The notes beneath the pieces are model-generated. The model saw only the letters and a program-made list of their open reading frames with translations, did no database searches and had not been told where the DNA came from. 64,000 bases of DNA, from IMG/VR virus record IMGVR_UViG_3300034061_002572, positions 1 to 64,000 of that record, one strand, 5' to 3'. Below are positions 37,401 to 44,078 of the stretch, piece after piece. Made by a program: the position numbers and the translations under genes. The number at the start of each line of letters is the position of its first letter. Positions within the stretch are counted from its first letter, which is position 1. The DNA is from a virus.

Positions 37401-37792
37401 GGATTATTCAAGACATTTCCTTGTTGGATTTTAACAAGTGTCTTTAAATTTTTTGGATCAGCAACTGGTTTAAATTGTTTTAGTACACTATCTATTCCAG
37501 TATCCGGATCTAAGAATGTATCTCTTAACTCCATCAAGTCTGTTTCCTTCTTAAGTTTTAATCCTCTCATAGAAGGTTTCATAGCAATTGTACCAATAAT
37601 CATAGGTAACTGCTGAACAAATAATGCCCCTGTTATAGGATCATTCTTCTTGTCATATAAGTCAAAAATTTGTTGCATTAGCTGCTTAGGATCAAACTCT
37701 TCACCTTTTGAAAGTGAAGCATTCATTCCTGAACTAGCTACAATATATAAATTCTTAATGTCCTTTTCGGTTAATACACAACTTGTTTTCAT
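25445..37792 (-). CDS. Giant virion RNA polymerase fusion, 4,115 aa, with zincin and nucleotidyltransferase-like parts
   Basis: Carries the crAss-like single-chain RNA polymerase. DFDVD at 2,295-2,299 in SGSDFDVDKL is the metal-binding loop of the beta'-type double-psi barrel. About 1,914-1,954 (KFALIPLIPNVIKGSDLESL onward to GSKVG) looks like the beta-type barrel. A zincin motif, HEAWH, is at 787-791. A nucleotidyltransferase-like stretch has GS at 3,719-3,720 and HDLD at 3,738-3,741. The C-terminus has a Rossmann-like strand (KKATFIFGNSSADRPFLEYL). In phage phi14:2 the homologous polymerase is packaged and transcribes early genes after ejection. That enzyme is roughly half this size, so extra domains have been added at both ends. 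The gene ends TAG directly followed by TAA. Confidence 0.9.
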   Translation of the reverse strand: MKTSCVLTEKDIKNLYIVASSGMNASLSKGEEFDPKQLMQQIFDLYDKKNDPITGALFVQQLPMIIGTIAMKPSMRGLKLKKETDLMELRDTFLDPDTGIDSVLKQFKPVADPKNLKTLVKIQQGNVLNNPNEQKPIQKADVRLAAKSPFGLTMQQFKAKKPSEKEEFAIEELEPTKNRIYNTLYNIRRSLPEGFNAMTDLIFEGKNLVLQPKRLTELPQEQLDKYAIDRIKKSALFRKNKTGRAGVTEANEMIAMVLVDKNTNQIVLFDEDGHVTDNRETGKLVYQFLRDTRIEDGKYRVTDIYGIDNQIITPKQLVENEIAESEMTEEEFAAQLLKDTGKTIEDLIAEKEVEQQAQFKILYDIKKNILEGKTEDFSITGVSEGLNMGYVTKEVKFNELTNIPGVSNDVYQTLNIIKSPRDGFGQSQAVITINDREFAVNRPNMDDNLIGKIVAVLTNPQLTDQQKYIYVNQFTANLDYSVQRHAVFYNKAEGKLSFFYRPYTMYKAMLDKLKNDPIALDLTKPDAKDIIENVLKYAYREDGEYSTSKMKFEPKLNGKTFSDYDTTTGKFVRANYTDFIKQFPAKVKFTPENSLGVFNSYIMFRPNTPFTESLNRAKEKVDQKPSTQPTEVKEEGEVTDTLTFGEVAPTNVDSAVKSEPDVLPTSTDDFILKESVSFPVAPSIEEGIQPKDTKGPEETPTSKGTLRNRFFWDRSNKLPNNVTKEQVDEAIKWWKNSPLSKFIKLEQMSNVVNSDSFANFIIAGATLADTSINIDTANGGTMVDVYHEAWHAFSQLFLTKEEKTKLYNELKNYTDSKGNQPNKDKTYFELEEMLAEDFRSYVLNPKAAKDTPVKNSLFRRILNFIKSLFNKVFKREEVAGDVTLIPAVKELYDKLYMASGDPSILNIYKPNVDNAMFSMLDRGVNSVDGLKSEVLNFQDSAVLVNSIDSIISDIIDKTYAESIELAKQQNDDKIVSKAGAVKILTDQRNKKVAYEMVEEELRERLKQIDSQIKVIENNPEREYEISQLEDAKRIIQIGLDNFGDETKGLVKYHIENSTFDIVRQKYIEIEYADDENKTVVEEAQQSERYGDKISNDKSLQELASKETVYILKSLFKKDGKNFVYNKLGFKELADFTTTWNNVTRTIGGTKDRVEMYNKLKAASTTFPELQQLIDYKLPDPTKTLDKYEFSISSAFWQDFKKPRVTYIQLTAFKEGKGYELEVTEASIETSSVIRKFQNKFKADTNNPYTIRTNNVNSLDLQKIAEKFGRKDSGAFDSTKSFEFARAIGLYLDDLSIIKNELNKNKDFYSLQYIYQAVKKLSELEELSNKEKNKVTRDQLKTIADFKLDPVGVLKKGIPAGVIGTEQFKQKNIIERFAELQGKYGADSSNFSVLNAERNLVFEHIEDHTVSMIVHAINQAKNLQELWGSDKLAYMSYLNPEINSFTLRSKILNSIFEIDTATYERRQGKSLDLNYVSGTQIADGTEGANTTSLDIYSKFLQEMHMMLKGGLQEFMRHASKSSSFGVKVNGDIVGGMEKGDDGHLYIDIDMFTPNGIANQYAVEEFFIDYLDAELGRIQAFNSDQDLFKTYSGYNRVLEYDANGDPILYAGQVFTAFDNVLTQDTKEEIYKNVKDSTLREYLQTNTELREKITNEIKNYFDAQALKNEKYLTEVNYIDPKLLKRLTGLGMKQSEAVSALVKAFTYNSWIHNFETANLMYGDMVQYNHAKEEMHKRNTGSTSGGQGFLTDVYAQNFINSFAKNTSYAKELKKQPEFANEMNLWTEYRGTFNTAIFRDIERKSVYTEQIRKGLTKDYTNKLSKSYKGDALKAEVERRVNLEVEKYEKMEETDAQGFITFDAYRNLRLLENNWTDKQEALFQKIIQNKPVTTSEISEFFPAYKLQHFGHLAYTELPVNAMHKFALIPLIPNVIKGSDLESLHHQMMKKGVQYVTFQTGSKVGSETKDGKADQIYDDPESKKLKTDIEFTKNTIYLEYLKNVTSVPNKFKGKTVFSTQLRKLILEGLYEQGIINLRGNTDIEAAVKQYEDTVDEYSDILKTQLLEEIGYEYKNGKYVGNLGDFLKVVRDELGRRAIPEHHIKFVNVTENNNVKTDLSLHLEADEIEKILVSLIEKRLVKQKVKGEALVQVSSGLSNGLWGHSNKFTGATEDDIRKYMGSNNLPFYDNNGGKTSAMKVAIAMQGDFENLFKLKHPDNKTIEVNNADGTVDFNASLARLNEAIKDDDWLDTGTNRKSVTLTAVRIPVQGLNSMEFMEVHHFLHPSAGNIIIPPSEIVAKSGSDFDVDKLTTFMPSINEKGQFRESTEEFDNEALKRVIENIKNSDDKNARSRVLGLIEEKKKVLENKLITSIRGILELPENYANLVRPNETYLLKEIADDLESDVIDYNKFGNEHNEGDRYVIDKKGKAKKVISPTRVLEIGYNLHKHDVNMVGKAGLGIVAIENSLSPIFNALGAKMPLKYKPVYFDESRQRYVEDKYGEEMDMRLRLNHNKTAAGNISLSNILNAEGDTIADLYSQMMNGLVDVEKDAWIFFIQGNLEVIPVLAYLIKTGVPKNEAINFVSQPLVREYVKQQKILGSVYGKLSGQSPESPSYIKYEASNNAINNLVPRDILDPVYKKLNEENIKNVKDLLVWNTKYQYKFNGTDANGNTKEFTKVLTGKEIIDGLDKVLKPGDRGIDHITAIKEYNPDKQKYDVIYAPAQSLVTNKNYYTAATVANTGSFDTADMRNRLKEGYPIDKKSLDMFLHFIEIEKQIKGIQALKRQSNPDTKTSKTIQEIVERVTALEDLSDLSKIDPELIEKLRNESILNTFFDNQVVLDLLEPLFKLRNNKRINEYVSYAISAYASKITGKYGKGQEGVRQFINEYKNAVVNYIYQNYMTNIINAQGQVVNIPEIYRGAQVVQTTAELNNGVEFKDGNFYINTEELKKQFNAKTYLDSSPSPEAYAKKGLKPFKTQDDPFETFASYLRYTMEREFIKDKFPKASMKDNSGWLKSRDYETFVNQRALINSFNQKAIVGTEEYSFTKLVQSVINEYPTLKDKYPVLLQLSEANSRGAEKILTLNNKGLAKGDLAESYNLNLTDLADINVLKSDDPAANEYITEVFKILPLMSIYQNGLGYSKYGINKVLPYDQFLLVMENASINFTNRNLNINTFDNIFESLFKGKDYFKNYVQDPENYNSFTNASRIQKDEILSVPILEIDIPKPAVNEIAPGIGSLDFNTLDNEVEPKGMVRNRLSDVLGEEPSQEFLMKLYQNYVNLMGRNKQRAESALPYEKFVGYVKNSNVIKYKDTYIFGTYEPRLNVFVSNMNSSPTSKQFLAEAIPYISKQFDVIGFAPKDVTDKYQRSGYQISKASFRYNFKEENMQKYMYASNPGISMRLFGKPLEEVTADEIKKLNKRELALYAYNRMRNEILKNDKNADVNVIKASLDDLRVPSHIIYNVTRNYETWLNASRNEGTLDPKTGKRANDGSINKKYLEKNLKKLYDFSKVNIDPIDTNLLNRSVPEAENQLNKLLVNYLSSFGIKFEYTDIKEKLGMDSFAVADILNKIGYVQKDNTEDLPNIAGKFIAYMMQHNPLVTETYEALRKYSRYKSSSKDELLDVIGELISEQLHKKTNTEMPKSLIEKIKILIDYFFNLINAIRLKRINRNIGLIADGVLARNKSMIVASNYKPGAEGKPITPVNLQEALDSDPFATAVVDKMSEYFILTGSTTLSEQGSVYRPNENQVHDLDWVSTLTREKGKEIFEELYPNNVYVREIVNKEDGISTDTWLIAPEGYTIENVEFQGKNNKVVGYDIVDAEGKVVSQYIPKTDSHTGDIEAKAIDIFSYDVVTPERTANRPIKLSSGVTLRIADWRNTFAAKIAFGRLKDVWDYNRFTPDEYIETGEPDLSENFIDMGEFKKVSKEDGTLADQKMRQMADGALVESVESVSSSQTTLRVVQKKIKDQLPEELKPNVVAQIKGRARLVAPMSHIENPVIMLARNYSLRNKPLDAPVKEAINAFISKKATFIFGNSSADRPFLEYLMSKNYNNFTIYGYTSKSNDNRITPEELKPQSTESLEEPTFEKSDVEILNSAEFGQFFNQEILKNPELSVDEVLEYYKKCKLG

Positions 37793-37802
37793 TTACTACT
37801 GA

Positions 37803-40800
37803 TTATGATTCACAATTTTCTTCTCTCTCTTTTTCCATTTGAGCAAGAGCATCTTCAAGGCTTGTAGTTTTTCCTTGTTGATCTAATTCATTAAGATTAG
37901 CTGTTTCAAGGAAATTTTCAGTTACTACAGAACTATCAACTGATGTTTCTTTAGTAACAGGATCTGCACCTGTTGTATATTGTGCTTTATATTCTTCAAT
38001 GCTCATAGTAGTAAAATAGTCATTTATTTCGGATAAATCAAGTGTTCTTTGAGAACCTTGGTATTTAAATTTAACTTTTCCATTTTCAACAGAAGAAACT
38101 CTTATTTCGGCACCTACATCTGCAAACACTTCATTTGGATTTCGAGCTTTAAAGATAGTACTAATAACTGTAAGTTTATCACCCGCTTGAATAGAAGATT
38201 CACTTATTTTTACATTAGTAGGATCAGTAAGTTCTGCTTTTTTCTCACTAAGTAAATCTGATATTACTTCCATATCGGTTGGAGTTATTTCAAATGCTAA
38301 AGCCTTATTATTCAATTCTAACTGATAAGCTAAAAATGTTTGCATATCATTTATAGTCTTCAGTTTTTCCACTACATCATCTACAGAAATTAATTCCGGA
38401 GTGTTATCAAAAGTAATTGAACTTGTTACTTTACCTTCTTCATTAATATTAGTTGGTATTCCAAATGAAAGTGAACTGACAACTTGTTCTTCTCCTGTAG
38501 GAGTTGGAACAACATCATCCTGTGGTTGTTTTTCCTGAGTAAGTAATTCATACTTAGTTATAAGATCTTTAACATCAGCTTTACTAGTTGCTGCTTTAGC
38601 AGTTTCTATATCTTCATCTGACATTAAGTCAATCATTGCACTAGTAAATCCAAGTTTACTTAACTTAGCTTTTGCTGCCGGAGACATTTCAGTACCAACT
38701 GTAATAGGTGCTTTAAGAGGAATCAATTTATCTATATCCTCTTTTACAGAATTCTTGTCTAAGTTAACAATATATTTTCCTGGAGCTAACAATCTAGTCT
38801 CTCCTGGTTTAAGAGCTTTTTTATCAACTGGTCTAGATACTGAAGTTATCATACCTGTTTCATCCTCATATGTAATTTGTATTGGAAGAATTCCAACATT
38901 TACATCAAGTCCTGGAAACATGTTCTGTAATAACCTTGCATATGCAGCTTGCTGATATGTATTTTCTATTTTCTTATTATAATGAATACTTGTAGGATCA
39001 TTATATCCAGCCCATTTACTTTCTTTACCAGTCTTAACATCCACAATAAACATTTTACCAGATTGGTCTACCAATAGTAAATCTATCTCACCTGCTATTG
39101 CAGCATCCTCATCATACACTCTCAAGTCTTCAGACACAACATAATACTGACCTGTATCAACCATTTCTTTTATCTTAGCTAGATAACCGTTTTCACCAAA
39201 TAATTGATTATAAGCTTCTTCAGTTATTTTAGCAGGATTAAACACTGGTGTTTTACCGGCAAATAATTCTTTAATTGCTCTATCAATATAATTACCTGCT
39301 TCAGTAGCTTCATCATATGTATTTTCATTTGTTATAGGTTTAACTTCTTCACGGAGAATATTAAACTTATCCATTTCATCTTCAATTTCTGAAGTATTAA
39401 ATACATAATTTTTATCTCTATTTTGTCTGAGTTTATTGTATACAGCTGATGGTTGGTCTAAAACATCATCTGTTACTACTTGATCACCAAATATTGTAAT
39501 GTGTCTTCCATCTATAACATTTCCATCTTTTAAATTAAAGATCCATTTTTTAACCATTTCCATTTCATCCATTGGAGCATCAACAGTGACAGTTCCATTT
39601 TGAATTGGTGATGTAAGTCCTTCTCTAGATATGTATCCTCTATTCATAAAGTTTAACATATCAGATTTCATTTTCTTAAATGCATTTTCACTTAGACCAT
39701 CATCTTTAATTTTTTTGTTTCTAAGTTCATTAATAAATTCATCCAAGAAAGCTTCATTAGGTTCAGTTACATTTGGATTATTTTTCTTATAGTTAGCAAG
39801 TGCTGTATCATAAGCCTTCATGACTTTATCCATATACTTGTAACTGTACTCTTTTGGTAATACTCTTTGGATTGCTTTTGTAACCCTTTCCATTACCTTT
39901 CCATTTATAACATAGCTACCATCAAATAAAATATTTTTCTGCATATCTTTAAGCTGTTCAATTTGCTCAATTGCTTTTTTCATTTCAGTTGAGTATCCAG
40001 CTCTTGATCTAGATTTAATTAATAACTCAAGCTTATTCTGAATTGCTTTCATTTCAGCTATTGAGTTAATATTCTCTAATGACGGTGTAGTGATTTTATT
40101 AAGATTATCAATAATAAGTTCTAGGTCAGAAATTAATTTTCTTAAGTTAGGAATTGTCTTATAATCTGCAGTATTAACTTTTTTACCATTAATCATAAAT
40201 GTAAAATCCTCAACTTCTCCAGTTTCTTCAGTAGCAGCTTTAATTTTTGCATTCTGATTATACTGTGAAATTAAATCTTTAGCAGACAAACTTGTTCTCA
40301 TGAAGTCAGCAAAGAAGTTTTCTTTCTGTTCTTCAGAAGCAGACTCAGTAAGATTCTTAGGTAATGACTCAAAATAAGATTGATATGCACTCATAAGAGA
40401 TTCATATAACTCCGGAGCTCTCCTTTGTATTTCATCTATAGGAGTAGTGATTGTAATAGGTTCAGTTTTTTCAACTTGAGTTTCTTTTCCTAAACCTTCA
40501 CGATAACTATCTATAATCTCTGCTCTAAGTTTCTCATACTTTTCATTAATCATTTGAACTTCAGCAGGATCAGCTTTCATTACATTGCTATATCTTACAG
40601 CAGATGTAAAGTTGATATCATCATTCATCTCCACTAATTCACCCTCAGCATTATCATACTTCAGATTACCCATATCATTATAGTAAACTATAGGCTCATC
40701 TGCTCCTTCATATGTTGCTTCAATATACTCACCAGGTAATGATTCTTCAAGTATGGTTCCCATACTAAAGTATTTCATTTTACCTGTTGGTTCAATTATA

Positions 40801-43800
40801 CCATTATCTTGTCTCTGCATTGTTTTGACAAGATTATTAAGATCAATACTTTTTTGTTTATCAAGTTCATTTAATTGATCTTGTAAAGCTGTATCTACTT
40901 CTTCTTCTGCAAATCCGGTTTTATTTTTTTGGATTTGAGAAAGTAAAATAAATACTTGAATATACTCTTGGTATTTAGGATTACTAGATGTGATTACAGT
41001 ATTATTGCTATCATCATAAAACTCTTCCGGAAACTTACCATTTTCCATCCAGTCATTAAAAGCATCCAGACTAATATATATGTTTCGATCAGCTAAGTGA
41101 TTTAATAAATCATTACCTTCTTTAGCTTTTATGGCTTTATCAACCATATCTTTATAATACTCTTTTCTGTTATTATAAAGATCTTTCATCCATTTTGCAT
41201 TTCTGTTTACATGCTCAATATATCCTTCAGGATTATGAAGAAGATTGATGTAGTCAACAAGAGATCTAGATTCTTTTTCTAAATCATAAAAATCAATAAA
41301 CTTTTCAAATGCATTTTCAATATCTGAATCAAATAACTTAGGACCCTTGGTTAATGAATTTAAATAATTTCCAAACTCAGATTTCAAGTCATCCATCATT
41401 TTGATAACCTTTTCATCTGACATTTTTCCATATTTCTTTTCAACTTCAGCTGCTAGATCTTCTGAACTAATCTCAGGATTTATAGCTTTAATCTGATCAA
41501 TAAGTTCCTTCTTATTAAAGAAGTTATAATACTCATTAAACTTTTCTGAAAATTTTTCTAGACTAGCCAACTTTCTTTTTTTCTCCTCTAATAAGTTTTT
41601 ACTATCTGGTGTAGCCCCTGTTTGTTTTAGAGTTTCAATATCATTTTTTAGTAAGCCTATTTCATTTGCTAATCTACTTCTATCAAATAATACATTGACA
41701 TCAGAGTTAGAAACATTTTTAAGACTACCTATATTGGTTACACTATCAATTATGCTCTTCATTCTAGATGCCGTATCTTCAAATGACTCATTAAAAAATA
41801 CAGCATTCTTTCTAGCAGTTTCCCAAGCTTCATGATATATTTCGGCATCCTTGTATTCAGGACTATCCTTCCTATAATTTTTTAAATTAATTGGATTTGG
41901 AAATCTATCTTTATATTGATTATGTCTCTTTTGCATTTTTTGAGCTCTATCAACAACACGGTCAATCATTTCACCTTGTCTTTCGGCTCCAGTTCCAGGC
42001 TCCAATCCAAATGATTCTTCAAACTCTTCAGGAGTCATTTGTTTAAATGACTGTATGTGTTCAATAAAGTAATCCATTGTATCTGTATCAAGTACAGTAT
42101 TTATCTGAGATTGAAAAGCTGCATCCATAATATCTCTTTCAATTTTTTCTGATTGAGTCATTTTTGCTTTAGCAGCTGTAAATTGATTACCATAGTTAAA
42201 CATTCTTGAGTTAAAGAACTCTTTTGGATTTACAGCATTTAATGTTTCAACCACTTGTTTAGCTACTTTTTCTCTAGCATTCTTATAATCATTGTATGCT
42301 TCTTTATCAAAAATTTTATTCATACCAATACTTCCATATTTAATAGAAGCATTTAATGGAGCAGCAAACATACCCATTAAGAATCCTGATGAAAATGTTT
42401 CAAGACCTTGAGAACTAAACTGTTTACCAATTGAACTTTCTACAAGTCCTTTAGCATAGTTGTATGTTCCAACTGCAGGGTTATAAAAAGTATCTTTGTA
42501 ATATCTTTTTGTTGCATCAGAGATAACTTCCTGAGCATTTTCTTGAAGACCTTCTGTTATATTGGCTTTAAAATATGCAAATGCGGCTGGCAAACCTTTT
42601 CTAAATGGATCTTTTAAGAATGCTTTACCAGTATTAACTAAGCTATTTTCAACATACTTAAACTCTCCTTTCATTAATTGTTTTCCTACTTCTTCCGCAG
42701 ACTTCTTTGCTCTTTCAAATACAACCTTTCCTGTTTTAAAACTTAAGACATCATCCGTTGCACCTTTTAAGAAGTTTTTAATACCTCCTTTAGGATTAAT
42801 TAAATTAGGAAATACAATTTTATTAGAAGCATAGATGATTCCTGTATTCCATTTTAATGCAGTCATACCAGCTTGTTTAGACTGGTCTACCATTCTTTCT
42901 TGTTGTTTATCTGTTGGAGGGTATCCATTTCTTCTATAAAAATCATTATATAAATCTTTATATAAATCATTTTCTACCATTCCTCCTTCAAGCCTTGCTT
43001 CAGACAAAGCCATATTTAAAGCTCTGATATCTCTATACAATCCACCGGCTGTCTTCATACTAGCATTATAAACTCTAGCTAGTCCAGTAAAGTTATCTTC
43101 ATTCTTATAAATTGCTTTTGCAGCATCTGTAAGGTTGTCTAATGGATTAAGAAAGTTACCTACTGATTTAAATAAATTTCTAGTTTTATTAATATCATTT
43201 AAACCATGTAATGTTTTATTAATAGCCTTACCGGTATCCATTGCCAGATCTATACCTTTAAGTCCTTTAGTTATTAAAGGAACTTTTCTTAAGTTATTAG
43301 CTGTAGCTGCAAACAAACTACCACCTCCTGTTAAAGGAGCTAACATACCTCCAGCAACTTCTTCTAAAATAGCACTTGACATAATACCAGCTGTATAAGC
43401 AAAGCTCATAGCAGTATTATTTATAAATGATCCAAAACCTCCTCTTGAGGAATAACCTATTGCAGCTGCTTCAGAGTATCTTTTACTTTCGTCAAGATCA
43501 GGAGAAAAATCTCCTTGTAGCATTTTACCTAAACTTTTATAACTTGTAGTAAGACCCATTGAAAATAGTGGCCAAAATGAATGTGTTATCATTCTTTTTG
43601 AATCTTCTAATGTAGTCGTACCCGCATTGAATACTGCTTCATTATCCCTAAATGGTGTAAATCCTATAGCATCAAATTTTTCCTGACCCACTGCTTGATA
43701 TTTCTTAAAGAATGACTGACCTGTAGGTCCTGCATTATAAGCATATACCTTTCCGTATTTATTCTTATTTACTAAAGATCCTGCATCTGATGCGGATTTT

Positions 43801-44078
43801 AGTGCCCATGCTGCAAATACATCTTTTGGTTTAGTATTTGGATTGTTACCTTGCGGCTTTTGATTATTAGCAGATCCTGTATAATTTTTTTTAATAGGAT
43901 ATGTTGGATTACTAAATGGCTCCGGACTAGGTAATATAGGTTGAACAGGTGGAGTTTTAATGACAGGGTCCTTTAAACTATCACCTTCAAAAGGCATAAA
44001 ATTCTTAACAGTTGGAATATCTGCATTACCTCCATAAGATGGACCTAATGGATCTAAGGGATTAAAATCTTCAGCCAT
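37803..44078 (-). CDS. Giant virion cargo protein, 2,091 aa, with PD-(D/E)XK nuclease domain
   Basis: Probable ejected virion protein. The N-terminal half contains stretches of small and hydrophobic residues (about 213-276, SFAYTAGIMSSAILEEVAGG and after; and about 559-590, SSGFLMGMFAAPLNASIKYG) that could interact with membrane, followed by a long helical, charged middle. Residues ~1,600-1,700 form a RecB/Cas4-like nuclease core: GEIDLLLVD with Asp1666, then FIVDVKTGKESKW with Asp1680 and Lys1682, preceded by a helical part and followed by a TYQQAAYARLL helix as in PDDEXK_1 enzymes. The C-terminal ~350 residues are low-similarity linkers and small beta modules. An injected nuclease could degrade host DNA or process incoming DNA. 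Its start overlaps the upstream stop (TAATG). Confidence 0.85.
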   Translation of the reverse strand: MAEDFNPLDPLGPSYGGNADIPTVKNFMPFEGDSLKDPVIKTPPVQPILPSPEPFSNPTYPIKKNYTGSANNQKPQGNNPNTKPKDVFAAWALKSASDAGSLVNKNKYGKVYAYNAGPTGQSFFKKYQAVGQEKFDAIGFTPFRDNEAVFNAGTTTLEDSKRMITHSFWPLFSMGLTTSYKSLGKMLQGDFSPDLDESKRYSEAAAIGYSSRGGFGSFINNTAMSFAYTAGIMSSAILEEVAGGMLAPLTGGGSLFAATANNLRKVPLITKGLKGIDLAMDTGKAINKTLHGLNDINKTRNLFKSVGNFLNPLDNLTDAAKAIYKNEDNFTGLARVYNASMKTAGGLYRDIRALNMALSEARLEGGMVENDLYKDLYNDFYRRNGYPPTDKQQERMVDQSKQAGMTALKWNTGIIYASNKIVFPNLINPKGGIKNFLKGATDDVLSFKTGKVVFERAKKSAEEVGKQLMKGEFKYVENSLVNTGKAFLKDPFRKGLPAAFAYFKANITEGLQENAQEVISDATKRYYKDTFYNPAVGTYNYAKGLVESSIGKQFSSQGLETFSSGFLMGMFAAPLNASIKYGSIGMNKIFDKEAYNDYKNAREKVAKQVVETLNAVNPKEFFNSRMFNYGNQFTAAKAKMTQSEKIERDIMDAAFQSQINTVLDTDTMDYFIEHIQSFKQMTPEEFEESFGLEPGTGAERQGEMIDRVVDRAQKMQKRHNQYKDRFPNPINLKNYRKDSPEYKDAEIYHEAWETARKNAVFFNESFEDTASRMKSIIDSVTNIGSLKNVSNSDVNVLFDRSRLANEIGLLKNDIETLKQTGATPDSKNLLEEKKRKLASLEKFSEKFNEYYNFFNKKELIDQIKAINPEISSEDLAAEVEKKYGKMSDEKVIKMMDDLKSEFGNYLNSLTKGPKLFDSDIENAFEKFIDFYDLEKESRSLVDYINLLHNPEGYIEHVNRNAKWMKDLYNNRKEYYKDMVDKAIKAKEGNDLLNHLADRNIYISLDAFNDWMENGKFPEEFYDDSNNTVITSSNPKYQEYIQVFILLSQIQKNKTGFAEEEVDTALQDQLNELDKQKSIDLNNLVKTMQRQDNGIIEPTGKMKYFSMGTILEESLPGEYIEATYEGADEPIVYYNDMGNLKYDNAEGELVEMNDDINFTSAVRYSNVMKADPAEVQMINEKYEKLRAEIIDSYREGLGKETQVEKTEPITITTPIDEIQRRAPELYESLMSAYQSYFESLPKNLTESASEEQKENFFADFMRTSLSAKDLISQYNQNAKIKAATEETGEVEDFTFMINGKKVNTADYKTIPNLRKLISDLELIIDNLNKITTPSLENINSIAEMKAIQNKLELLIKSRSRAGYSTEMKKAIEQIEQLKDMQKNILFDGSYVINGKVMERVTKAIQRVLPKEYSYKYMDKVMKAYDTALANYKKNNPNVTEPNEAFLDEFINELRNKKIKDDGLSENAFKKMKSDMLNFMNRGYISREGLTSPIQNGTVTVDAPMDEMEMVKKWIFNLKDGNVIDGRHITIFGDQVVTDDVLDQPSAVYNKLRQNRDKNYVFNTSEIEDEMDKFNILREEVKPITNENTYDEATEAGNYIDRAIKELFAGKTPVFNPAKITEEAYNQLFGENGYLAKIKEMVDTGQYYVVSEDLRVYDEDAAIAGEIDLLLVDQSGKMFIVDVKTGKESKWAGYNDPTSIHYNKKIENTYQQAAYARLLQNMFPGLDVNVGILPIQITYEDETGMITSVSRPVDKKALKPGETRLLAPGKYIVNLDKNSVKEDIDKLIPLKAPITVGTEMSPAAKAKLSKLGFTSAMIDLMSDEDIETAKAATSKADVKDLITKYELLTQEKQPQDDVVPTPTGEEQVVSSLSFGIPTNINEEGKVTSSITFDNTPELISVDDVVEKLKTINDMQTFLAYQLELNNKALAFEITPTDMEVISDLLSEKKAELTDPTNVKISESSIQAGDKLTVISTIFKARNPNEVFADVGAEIRVSSVENGKVKFKYQGSQRTLDLSEINDYFTTMSIEEYKAQYTTGADPVTKETSVDSSVVTENFLETANLNELDQQGKTTSLEDALAQMEKEREENCES

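Noticed and set aside
37803-44078. True membrane-spanning segments in the 2,091-aa protein
   Set aside because: The hydrophobic stretches contain many small and polar residues; they may touch membranes but do not clearly span them.
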